Shown in pieces: positions 1-5,217 of a DNA stretch of 6,084 nucleotides (the first letter of the stretch is position 1; each line of letters starts with the position of its first letter). Both the position numbers and the translations under genes were made by a program. The notes beneath the pieces were generated by a model. That model made no database searches. It worked only from the letters and a program-made list of their open reading frames with translations, and had not been told where the DNA came from. Source of the stretch: CAZVRZ01 sp964629965 (lineage in GTDB: Bacteria > Chloroflexota > Anaerolineae > Anaerolineales > UBA4823); NCBI GenBank assembly GCA_964629965.1, contig CAZVRZ010000237.1, positions 1 to 6,084 on the forward strand, given 5' to 3'.

Positions 1-4
1 TACC

Positions 5-1405
5 TTAAAGGTCGAACTCCTGCCCCTTTTCAGCGTAGACCGGCACCGGCAATTCGGGGTGGTCAGCCAGTTTGTCGATCAGCGCCTGGGCTTTATCCGG
101 CTCACCGTGAAAGAGGATGATGCGCTCGAGGGTATCTTTGCTGGCCAGGGCGTACTCCACCAAGCCGGTCTGCCCGGCATGCGCGCTCAATCCGCCGATG
201 GTAACCACCTCCGCCTTGCGGAAATACTCCTCGCCAAAGATCCGCACCTTGCGTTCGCGGTCGGCCAGGCGTCGCCCAAGTGTGTCAGGAGCTTGCCAGG
301 AGATGATCAGGATGGTGTTGCGCCCATCCTCAATATTGTTCTTCAGGTGGTGCAGGATCCGTCCGCTTTCCGCCATGCCGGATGCCGAGATGATGATCAT
401 CGGCTCGTTCCACTCGTTGAGAGCCTTCGACTCATCCACCGACATGGTGTAGATCACGTTATGGAAGTCCAGCCCCTGCATGCGATGCTCCGCAATATAC
501 TGCCAGGTTTCATCGTCAAAGCATTCGGTATGCTTGCGGTAAAGCATGGAGGCGTTGACTGCCAGCGGGCTATCCACTACTACCGGTACGTCGGGAATTA
601 AACCGTCATCAATTGCCTGGCTGAGGAAGTAGGTCAGGTTTTGGGTGCGCCCAACCGCGAATGCCGGTACGATCACCTTGCCACCGCGTTTGACTGTGCG
701 CTTTATCGCGTCGATAAATTCGTCGTAGGCGTCATCCATCGCTTCGTGCGGCTTGTCGCCGTAGGTACATTCCATCATAAGCGTGTCAACGCCGGAGGGC
801 AGCACAGGGTCGCGCAAGATGGGGGCATCGTATCTGCCAATATCCCCCGAGAACCATAAGCGTTTTGGCTCGCCCTGGTCATCACGATAATCAAGGACTA
901 CCGCTGCCGAGCCCAGGATGTGCCCAGCGTCCACCAATTGGGCGGTCACGCCCGGGATGGGTTCAAACTTCTGCTGATACCAAACGCTCTGGAAGAAAGG
1001 CATCGCCTCGATCGCGTCTTTTTGCGTATAGATCGGTTCCAGGGAAGGCTCGCCCTTTTTGCGGCGCTTTTTGTTGACATACTGGATGTCGTTTTCCTGG
1101 ATGTGCCCGGAATCCCTGAGCATGATATCTGCCAGGTCTTCGCTGGCGTCGGTGGTGTAGATCTTGCCTCGATACCCTTGCTTGACCAGGTTGGGAATGT
1201 TGCCGCTGTGGTCAATATGGGCATGCGAGAGGATCATCGCATCAATATTGCTGGGATCAAATGGAAAGTGGAGATTGATAAGGTAGGATTCATCACGCTT
1301 GCCCTGAAAGGTTCCGCAATCGATCAAAAGCTTGTGCCCCTCGTGTTCGATCAGGTGCATTGAACCTGTAACAGTCTGTGCCGCGCCAAGAACGGCTAGT
1401 TTCAT
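5..1405 (-). CDS. beta-CASP metallo-beta-lactamase ribonuclease
   Basis: Predicted zinc-dependent cytoplasmic ribonuclease of the metallo-beta-lactamase/beta-CASP family (CPSF73-like; closest in layout, from memory, to Thermus TTHA0252). The 466-residue protein is full length. It shows the metal site HAHIDH (residues 61-66), then H162 in DAGHILGSA and D188 in SGDIGR. The beta-CASP motifs follow: motif A at E212 (ECTYGD), PAFAVGRTQ (247-255), DSPLA (278-282), SASGM with ESGRILHH (340-353), motif B at H409 in GLSAHAG, and motif C at H433 in LFHGE. All catalytic positions are present, so it should be active. Whether it acts as an endo- or exonuclease cannot be read from sequence. There is no signal peptide. 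The ATG at 1405 is supported by AAAGGA with a 7-nt spacer inside the end of rnd, and the start overlaps the rnd stop as ATGA, indicating translational coupling. No terminator is visible in the 4 bases after the stop. Confidence 0.93.
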   Translation of the reverse strand: MKLAVLGAAQTVTGSMHLIEHEGHKLLIDCGTFQGKRDESYLINLHFPFDPSNIDAMILSHAHIDHSGNIPNLVKQGYRGKIYTTDASEDLADIMLRDSGHIQENDIQYVNKKRRKKGEPSLEPIYTQKDAIEAMPFFQSVWYQQKFEPIPGVTAQLVDAGHILGSAAVVLDYRDDQGEPKRLWFSGDIGRYDAPILRDPVLPSGVDTLMMECTYGDKPHEAMDDAYDEFIDAIKRTVKRGGKVIVPAFAVGRTQNLTYFLSQAIDDGLIPDVPVVVDSPLAVNASMLYRKHTECFDDETWQYIAEHRMQGLDFHNVIYTMSVDESKALNEWNEPMIIISASGMAESGRILHHLKNNIEDGRNTILIISWQAPDTLGRRLADRERKVRIFGEEYFRKAEVVTIGGLSAHAGQTGLVEYALASKDTLERIILFHGEPDKAQALIDKLADHPELPVPVYAEKGQEFDL

Positions 1406-2541
1406 TCTCTTGTCCTTTCCAGTGCCTGAAATATTGCATCGCCGTAACGCTCAAATCGATAGGGGAAGTGCTGCATGGCTTCTTCCAATTGGGAAACATC
1501 CGAAAACTCAAGGTGTGCCAACCGTTCGAGCAGATCTCGTGAGATGATCGCATTGGATGGCAGACCCTCATCCAGGCCTGCCTGTTTGCGCCAGTTTGAG
1601 AGGGCATCGCGGCGTTTCATTTCCGCGTCGCTGAGGCGATGATTCCTGCGGGGGTTCACTTTTTGTGGGTTTTCCCGCCAGGCTTGAATGGTCTGCATCA
1701 ACTGGTTGCCATACCGCCTGACCTGGTTTTCCGATAAGGAAGGCAGCAAGCCGAGCTCCTGGATAAAGTGTGGCTGAGTCTGGGCGATCTCGATCAGCGC
1801 CCGGTCTGAGAAGACCTTGAAGGGAGGCACATCGCGCTTGCTGGCGATCAGTTCCCGCGCGTGGTTCAGCGCGTCGAGCAGTGAGAGTGCCTCGGCGGAG
1901 AGATCCTGGGCACCGCGAACGCGCCAGATGTCCTCAATGTGCTGTTCAAGCGGCTTGACCAGGCGAGCCATGCCCTCACCTTCTTCCAACACTAATTGCA
2001 GCCGGTTGCTGGCTTCAAGCTGGGGCAGCAAGACGCCGCGTAGGGCAATGAGGAAGTGTGAATCACACTGGGCATAGCTGAGCATTTCAGCCTTTAGCGG
2101 TCGCTCGCCCCAGTTCGCCCTTTGATACTTCTTGTCGAGGGTGATGTCGAAATACTTTTCAAGCAGCGCCGCCAAGCCCAGGTTGGGTTCTGCCAGGGCA
2201 GTTGCGGCAAGCATGGTGTCGAAGACATTATGGAAGGTTAGGTCAAAATCCCGCTTGAGGCAGCCGATGTCGTAGTCGCCGGCGTGGAAGACTTTTTGAA
2301 TATCTGTCCGGGCGAATAGCTCACCCAAATCGGTCAAATCGCGGAAAGCAAAGGGATCGACCAGGAAGTCAGCCACCTGGCTGGAAAGTTGAATAAGGCA
2401 TACCCTTTCATGATAGGCATGCAGGCTGTTCGACTCGGTATCGATGGCGATGGTATCCTGGGTGGCTAAATGTGCCAGCATTTGCTGGTATGTTTCGGAG
2501 TTGTTGACGATGCTAGCTTCGGGCATCACAGGTGACTGCAT
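1402..2541 (-). CDS. rnd: ribonuclease D (DEDDy 3'-5' exoribonuclease)
   Basis: RNase D removes 3' nucleotides from tRNA precursors and other small structured RNAs in the cytoplasm. The 379-residue length matches the family. The DEDDy exonuclease domain covers about residues 10-185: Exo I is IAIDTES with D34 and E36, Exo II is KVFHAGDYD with D91, and Exo III is YAQCD with Y156 and D160. Two helical HRDC-type regions follow, at about 205-290 (containing RELIASKRDVPPFKVFSD) and about 305-378 (containing LSNWRKQAGL). All metal ligands are present. The ATG at 2541 is preferred over the in-frame ATG at 2526 because GAGG lies 4 nt upstream of it. It is first in an operon with the downstream beta-CASP RNase, which its stop codon overlaps by 4 nt. 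The promoter position is unusual and is described separately. Confidence 0.95.
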   Translation of the reverse strand: MQSPVMPEASIVNNSETYQQMLAHLATQDTIAIDTESNSLHAYHERVCLIQLSSQVADFLVDPFAFRDLTDLGELFARTDIQKVFHAGDYDIGCLKRDFDLTFHNVFDTMLAATALAEPNLGLAALLEKYFDITLDKKYQRANWGERPLKAEMLSYAQCDSHFLIALRGVLLPQLEASNRLQLVLEEGEGMARLVKPLEQHIEDIWRVRGAQDLSAEALSLLDALNHARELIASKRDVPPFKVFSDRALIEIAQTQPHFIQELGLLPSLSENQVRRYGNQLMQTIQAWRENPQKVNPRRNHRLSDAEMKRRDALSNWRKQAGLDEGLPSNAIISRDLLERLAHLEFSDVSQLEEAMQHFPYRFERYGDAIFQALERTRE

Positions 2542-2545
2542 AGGA

Positions 2546-2555
2546 CCTCATTATA
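2546..2555 (-). promoter_or_regulatory. rnd -10 box merged with Shine-Dalgarno
   Basis: Read on the minus strand, a perfect TATAAT (2550-2555) runs directly into GAGG (2546-2549), then TCCT and the rnd ATG. If TATAAT is the real -10 hexamer, transcription would start at or within a base or two of the ATG, giving a leaderless or near-leaderless mRNA that lacks the GAGG. If an upstream promoter is used, GAGG with a 4-nt spacer would act as an ordinary, slightly close ribosome site. The only -35 candidate, CTGGCA, matches 4 of 6 bases with a long 19-bp spacer. The match may be chance. Confidence 0.4.
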
Positions 2556-2619
2556 CTCTGTAGTGCAATTAGCTTGCCAGTGCACAATATCGCTTTGTAG
2601 GGTGGACTTATTTGTACTG

Positions 2620-2681
2620 CTTGGTGGCGGGTTGGAAGCACACCAAGTTGTTCGCTTTTTACATACGCAGTGCTTCCGACC
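2620..2681 (+). repeat. two overlapping, mutually exclusive hairpins
   Basis: CTTGGTG (2620-2626) is perfectly complementary to CACCAAG (2641-2647) with a 14-nt loop. Overlapping it, GGTTGGAAGCAC (2630-2641) pairs with GTGCTTCCGACC (2670-2681) over 12 bp with a 28-nt loop. The second stem has one exception, U2633 with G2678, which is a wobble pair in plus-strand RNA but an A-C mismatch in minus-strand RNA, and this mildly favours plus-strand transcription. The two helices share bases 2630-2647, so they could not both form. That arrangement is typical of switching leaders but is also seen in degenerate palindromic repeats. No U-run follows to make a terminator. Confidence 0.6.
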
Positions 2682-2721
2682 TCGCGCTACGGATCCTCTT
2701 GCTATAGGTTTTTGGCGAGGA

Positions 2722-2828
2722 ATGGTCTTCTTGTTACGCAGCAAGTTTTTGCGTAAGGCGAGATTGAGGGCATAGTGAGCTATCAGATGGAAAGACGTTT
2801 CATGCCCTCAATCCGCCATTAAGACCAT
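2722..2828 (+). ncRNA. possible structured RNA, three-way junction
   Basis: Three helices found by eye nest cleanly. P1 is ATGGTCTT (2722-2729) with AAGACCAT (2821-2828), 8 perfect pairs. Inside it, P2 is TTACGCA (2734-2740) with TGCGTAA (2750-2756), 7 pairs and a 9-nt loop. P3 is GGCG plus GATTGAGGGCAT (2757-2773, A2761 bulged) with ATGCCCTCAATC plus CGCC (2802-2817), 16 pairs and a 28-nt loop that can hold a small GAAA/TTTC hairpin (2790-2801). P2 and P3 abut with no unpaired base, as in a coaxial stack, and joining strands of 4 and 3 nt complete the junction. I match it to no known RNA family. All pairs are Watson-Crick, so the strand is unproven; plus is listed because of the neighbouring wobble. 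A palindromic DNA repeat is the main alternative. Confidence 0.35.
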
Positions 2829-2861
2829 CAAAGTTATTGGAAGCCATGAGAACAGACACAC

Positions 2862-2887
2862 CGCTTGCTCCATAATGGGAGAAAGCG
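2862..2887 (+). repeat. short hairpin upstream of the phosphatase promoter
   Basis: CGCTT (2862-2866) pairs with AAGCG (2883-2887). After one G/A mismatch, CTCC (2868-2871) pairs with GGAG (2878-2881) around a 6-nt loop. No T-run follows, so it is not a standard terminator. It lies about 20 bp upstream of the candidate -10 box of the rightward operon and could be a protein-binding palindrome or the last stem of the structured region. Confidence 0.4.
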
Positions 2888-2908
2888 TCCGTCGGCAAAC
2901 CAATTCCT

Positions 2909-2917
2909 TGTTAGAAT
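2909..2917 (+). promoter_or_regulatory. extended -10 promoter for phosphatase-dtd operon
   Basis: The sequence TGTTAGAAT carries the TGn extension (2909-2911) followed by TAGAAT (2912-2917), a 5-of-6 match to the -10 consensus. No recognisable -35 hexamer sits 16-18 bp upstream, which an extended -10 element can tolerate. The start of transcription would be near 2924, leaving a leader of about 17 nt that contains the AGGAGG site. If so, the hairpins at 2620-2887 lie upstream of this transcript, not within its leader. Confidence 0.4.
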
Positions 2918-2929
2918 AAGACCTTGAAC

Positions 2930-2935
2930 AGGAGG
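2930..2935 (+). promoter_or_regulatory. strong Shine-Dalgarno for histidine phosphatase
   Basis: A full AGGAGG lies 5 nt before the ATG at 2941, fixing that start codon. It is the best ribosome site in the window. Confidence 0.85.
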
Positions 2936-2940
2936 CTGAT

Positions 2941-3519
2941 ATGCATCTGGTAATGGTACGGCATGGAGAGCAGGACTACACCTTTACGGAAGGGCGTGGT
3001 TTCCGCGGCCCAGCACGCGAATTGGCGCCACTGACTGAGCGTGGCGTTTCCCAGGCGGAAGCCGTGGCAAAAGACCCGCGCTTGCAAGGCTGCCAACTGA
3101 TTGTCAGTTCGCCTTATACGCGGGCGCTGCAAACAGCTGCTATCATTTCCCGCCGGCTGAACCTGCCCATCGAGGTGGCATTCGACATCCACGAGTGGCT
3201 GATTGACACCCAGTTCAAGAACCGTGATTTCGCCGATACCCTCGCCGCCATCGAAGAAGCCAGCCGGTTTAAAGGCGTGCATACGCCCGAAGCAAAATTG
3301 AGTTGGGAAGGTTACGATCAGGTCGCCCGGCGCGCAGCTTCAGCCTTGCTGCCTTACCTGGCGTATGAAAGAATTATTGTGGTCACCCATGGGTACGTGA
3401 TTAAACAGTTCTACAATCCCGGCCGCATTCCCCATTGCGGGATCGTGGAAGTTGATTTTGACGAGAACTTTACCTGGCCGGGTTACATCGAGCGTGGAAC
3501 ATCCAAGGAGCGGCGATGA
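2941..3519 (+). CDS. histidine phosphatase family protein
   Basis: Cytoplasmic phosphatase of the phosphoglycerate-mutase-like (branch 1) histidine phosphatase superfamily, 192 residues. The phosphohistidine motif RHGE is at residues 7-10 with H8 as nucleophile. The second phosphate-binding arginine is R61 in SSPYTRALQT. E85 in HEW is the likely acid/base, and H150 in VVTHG is the second catalytic histidine. The catalytic set is complete, but the substrate cannot be inferred: family members act on sugar phosphates, nucleotides, cobalamin intermediates or proteins. No cobalamin genes are nearby. Its TGA overlaps the dtd ATG by 4 nt, so the two should be made together, and a role in nucleotide or tRNA metabolism is a guess from that context only. 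Confidence 0.88.
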   Translation: MHLVMVRHGEQDYTFTEGRGFRGPARELAPLTERGVSQAEAVAKDPRLQGCQLIVSSPYTRALQTAAIISRRLNLPIEVAFDIHEWLIDTQFKNRDFADTLAAIEEASRFKGVHTPEAKLSWEGYDQVARRAASALLPYLAYERIIVVTHGYVIKQFYNPGRIPHCGIVEVDFDENFTWPGYIERGTSKERR

Positions 3520-3962
3520 GAGCCGTATTGCAGCGGGTAACCAAAGGCAGCGTCACGGTCGACGATCAGATCGTGGCTCAGATCGGCCTGGGTTATGTGA
3601 TCTTGCTTGGGATCGGCCCCGATGACACGCAGGCGATTGCCCGCGAATTGGCTGAAAAGACGGCTTACCTGCGGGTGTTTGAAGATGAAGCCGGCAAGAT
3701 GAACCGTTCTTTGTTGGATGTTGGGGGTCAGGCGATCGTCGTTTCGCAGTTCACGCTCTATGCCGATACCAGCCGCGGCAGGCGGCCTTCTTTCATCAAT
3801 GCTGCCAAGCCGGAACTGGCTGAACCATTGGTGGAGGTCTTTATCGCCCGTTTGCGCGAATTTGGCATTGCCACGCAGCAAGGCGTTTTCGGCGCGCATA
3901 TGGTGGTGGATATCCGCAATGACGGACCCGTGACCATCCTGTTGGAGTTACCCCAACCCTAA
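3516..3962 (+). CDS. dtd: D-aminoacyl-tRNA deacylase
   Basis: DTD hydrolyses D-aminoacyl-tRNAs (and Gly-tRNA(Ala)), freeing tRNA for correct charging; it acts as a cytoplasmic homodimer. The 148-residue length matches the bacterial family. It begins MRAVLQRVTKGSV and carries the active-site motif SQFTLYADTSRGRRPSF (77-93) with the hallmark T80. It also has the cross-subunit Gly-Pro motif in NDGPVT (135-140; G137-P138), which excludes L-aminoacyl substrates. Both motifs are intact. The start at 3516 is backed by AAGGAG (3505-3510) with a 5-nt spacer inside the end of the phosphatase gene, and the ATGA overlap indicates translational coupling. It converges on bactofilin with only 4 bp between stop codons. 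Confidence 0.96.
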   Translation: MRAVLQRVTKGSVTVDDQIVAQIGLGYVILLGIGPDDTQAIARELAEKTAYLRVFEDEAGKMNRSLLDVGGQAIVVSQFTLYADTSRGRRPSFINAAKPELAEPLVEVFIARLREFGIATQQGVFGAHMVVDIRNDGPVTILLELPQP

Positions 3963-3974
3963 TTTTCTATTTTT
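3941..3974 (+). terminator. weak intrinsic terminator at the end of dtd
   Basis: GTTGG (3941-3945) pairs with CCAAC (3953-3957) across a 7-nt loop inside the last codons of dtd. A T-rich tract (TTTTCTATTTTT, 3963-3974) begins 5 nt later and runs into the end of bactofilin. The 5-bp stem is short and the T-tract interrupted, so efficiency is doubtful. On the minus strand it has no U-run, so it would not serve bactofilin. Confidence 0.35.
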
Positions 3975-4557
3975 CCCAGGGGGATTTCAACTTGGGCTTT
4001 CCAGGTTTCTTTGATTCGCCAACCGACTGGGTAGTTGGTGCTTGTTCTGGCGGGATCTCTGCAGAAGCTGGCGCAGGCTCGGGCAAAACGGGCTCAGAGA
4101 GCACGTTTTCTGGCAGTTCATTCTGGAACGCGGGCATCTCCAGCCGTTCAGAAGGCATTGTCTCTTCGACCAGAATCTCAACGCGCTCTTCCATACGCAT
4201 CTGACCGCGCAGGAAGGCGCCATCCTCGCTGCTGAAATTGACCGCGACCACATCGCCCCAAACCCGCCCGGTGGAGCGGATCTCGAGCTTTTGGCAGGTG
4301 ATGTTACCCTGCACCGTGCCCGCCACCACGACTGTTTCGGCTTTCAGTTCAGGGCAAATGACCTTGCCGGTCTCGCCAATCACGACCAAACCCTTGATGA
4401 CCATGTCGCCCTGCATGGTGCCTTCAATACGTACCCCACCAGTACCGTGCAGGTCGCCAATCCAGTGTATGCCTGGTCCCAAAACCGTGCTAACCCTGGC
4501 TTGCAGCCTCTCGGGGGTGAAAACCGCATTATCTTTTTTGCGTGAAAATAGTTTCAT
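3967..4557 (-). CDS. bactofilin family cytoskeletal protein
   Basis: Bactofilins polymerise without nucleotide into filaments that scaffold cell-shape, envelope or polarity proteins at the membrane. From the ATG at 4557 the product is 196 residues. A short basic N-terminus (MKLFSRKKDN) leads into the DUF583/bactofilin beta-helix at about residues 22-122, seen as repeated glycine-spaced short strands: GGVRIEGTMQGDM, GLVVIGETGKVI, VVVAGTVQGNI, STGRVWGDV. The tail from about 125 to the end is rich in Pro and Glu, is probably disordered, and finishes with a basic stretch (KKPGKPKLKSPWEK). No transmembrane segment is present. A GTG two codons upstream (4563) is an alternative start; neither has a strong ribosome site. 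It follows the glycosylase gene by only 33-39 bp on the same strand, so it is probably the last gene of that operon. Confidence 0.9.
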   Translation of the reverse strand: MKLFSRKKDNAVFTPERLQARVSTVLGPGIHWIGDLHGTGGVRIEGTMQGDMVIKGLVVIGETGKVICPELKAETVVVAGTVQGNITCQKLEIRSTGRVWGDVVAVNFSSEDGAFLRGQMRMEERVEILVEETMPSERLEMPAFQNELPENVLSEPVLPEPAPASAEIPPEQAPTTQSVGESKKPGKPKLKSPWEK

Positions 4558-4596
4558 CGGCACAATCTTACTCTACTTTTCCGCTTGGAACAGGCA

Positions 4597-5217
4597 TCAT
4601 GCCACGCCCGCCTTCCACACCCAGCGCCAGGGCAGCGAAAGCCACGGCTCAGGGGTATAACCAATACCGATCCGCGGAGACGTTTCAACTTCCCCTGCCG
4701 GAACAGTGATCCCTCTCTCCACCCACAAGCCGCTGTCCCCGGAGCACACATCCACCCCGTTCTGCTCCCTGCCAATTGCCAGCGCCTGGGTCAACTTTGC
4801 CGGACCGTTCAGCCAGCCTGTTTTTTCCGCCAGGTTGGGGCGCAGCTGGCGCATTGCTTCCAACCCCTCCACCGGTCTGATCGCCCGGATTAGAACTGCT
4901 GCTGGTGTGCCTTCAGTCTCGCAAACCAGGTTGAGCATCCAGTGCATGCCGTAGGTGAAGTAAACGTATGCCCTTCCAGGCGCACCAAACATCACCGCGT
5001 TGCGAGCGGTTTTGCCCGCCCTGGCGTGGCAAGCCTGGTCGTCGATGCCCTGGTATGCCTCCACCTCTGTGATCACGCCCGCAAGGCGCTGCCCCTGCCA
5101 GCGGCGCACAAGCAAACACCCCAACAGATCCGGGGCTACCTGAGGCGCTGATCGCGAGAAAAAATCAGGCGAGAGGTTTGGGTTCAATTTCTTTTTTGAA
5201 TTGGGGGTCGCGCTCAA
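4597..5217 (-). CDS. DNA-3-methyladenine glycosylase (AAG/MPG type)
   Basis: Base-excision-repair enzyme that removes alkylated purines such as 3-methyladenine and hypoxanthine. The 206-residue product is full length for the family. It contains the N-terminal LSPDFFSRSAPQVAPDLLG (15-33), then ITEVEAY (49-55) with E53 as the expected general base and Y55 as a base-stacking residue. ACHARAGKTARNAVMFG follows (62-78; H64), then AYVYFTYGMHWMLN (83-96), LIRAIRP (109-115; R111) and NGPAKLTQALAI (137-148). No ATG or GTG precedes the domain. An in-frame stop at 5221-5223 leaves only TTG codons at 5217 or 5187 as starts, and neither has a good ribosome site. The gene overlaps the epimerase 3' end by 53 bp (or 23 bp), so it probably depends on translation of that gene. 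Bactofilin follows closely downstream. Confidence 0.93.
   Translation of the reverse strand: MSATPNSKKKLNPNLSPDFFSRSAPQVAPDLLGCLLVRRWQGQRLAGVITEVEAYQGIDDQACHARAGKTARNAVMFGAPGRAYVYFTYGMHWMLNLVCETEGTPAAVLIRAIRPVEGLEAMRQLRPNLAEKTGWLNGPAKLTQALAIGREQNGVDVCSGDSGLWVERGITVPAGEVETSPRIGIGYTPEPWLSLPWRWVWKAGVA

Larger units (their letters stand above)
2542..2940. other. 399-bp noncoding divergent intergenic region
   Basis: This gap separates rnd (leftward) from the histidine phosphatase (rightward). Short reading frames exist on both strands, including a GTG-initiated one of about 70 codons at 2563-2775. They overlap strong palindromes, have no good ribosome site and resemble no family I know, so I do not call them genes. 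I found no tRNA, SRP or tmRNA signature. The part nearest rnd (2542-2619) holds the rnd start signals and a direct repeat AGTGCA (2562-2567 and 2579-2584) but nothing else clear. From 2620 to 2887 inverted repeats are dense, and 2888-2940 carries the promoter and ribosome site of the rightward operon. Confidence 0.75.

Noticed and set aside
170..195. Motif B of the beta-CASP RNase reads GLSAHAG where many relatives have SAHAD.
   Set aside because: From memory, Thermus TTHA0252, an active member, also has HAGQ here, so the change is within normal variation and the key histidine is kept.
59..601. Long plus-strand frames opposite the beta-CASP gene (for example 59-601 and 920-1363).
   Set aside because: They are antisense to a gene with every catalytic motif intact and have no recognisable domain or start signal.
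2621..2681. SRP RNA-like GGAAGCA element in the gap.
   Set aside because: The characteristic GGAAGGAAGCAG loop and the surrounding conserved helix are not present; only a short GGAAGCA match remains.
2563..2775. Opposing reading frames of about 70 codons in the rnd-phosphatase gap (plus 2563-2775, minus 2526-2744).
   Set aside because: They lie antisense to each other across strong palindromes, lack good ribosome sites, and show no motif or family resemblance. The inverted repeats explain the region better.
2871..2876. CATAAT as a -10 box for the phosphatase operon.
   Set aside because: It forms the loop of the 2862-2887 hairpin, has no -35 match, and is less convincing than the extended -10 at 2909-2917.
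4042..4545. Plus-strand frame of 167 codons opposite bactofilin.
   Set aside because: It is an antisense shadow of a well-supported gene, without family resemblance.
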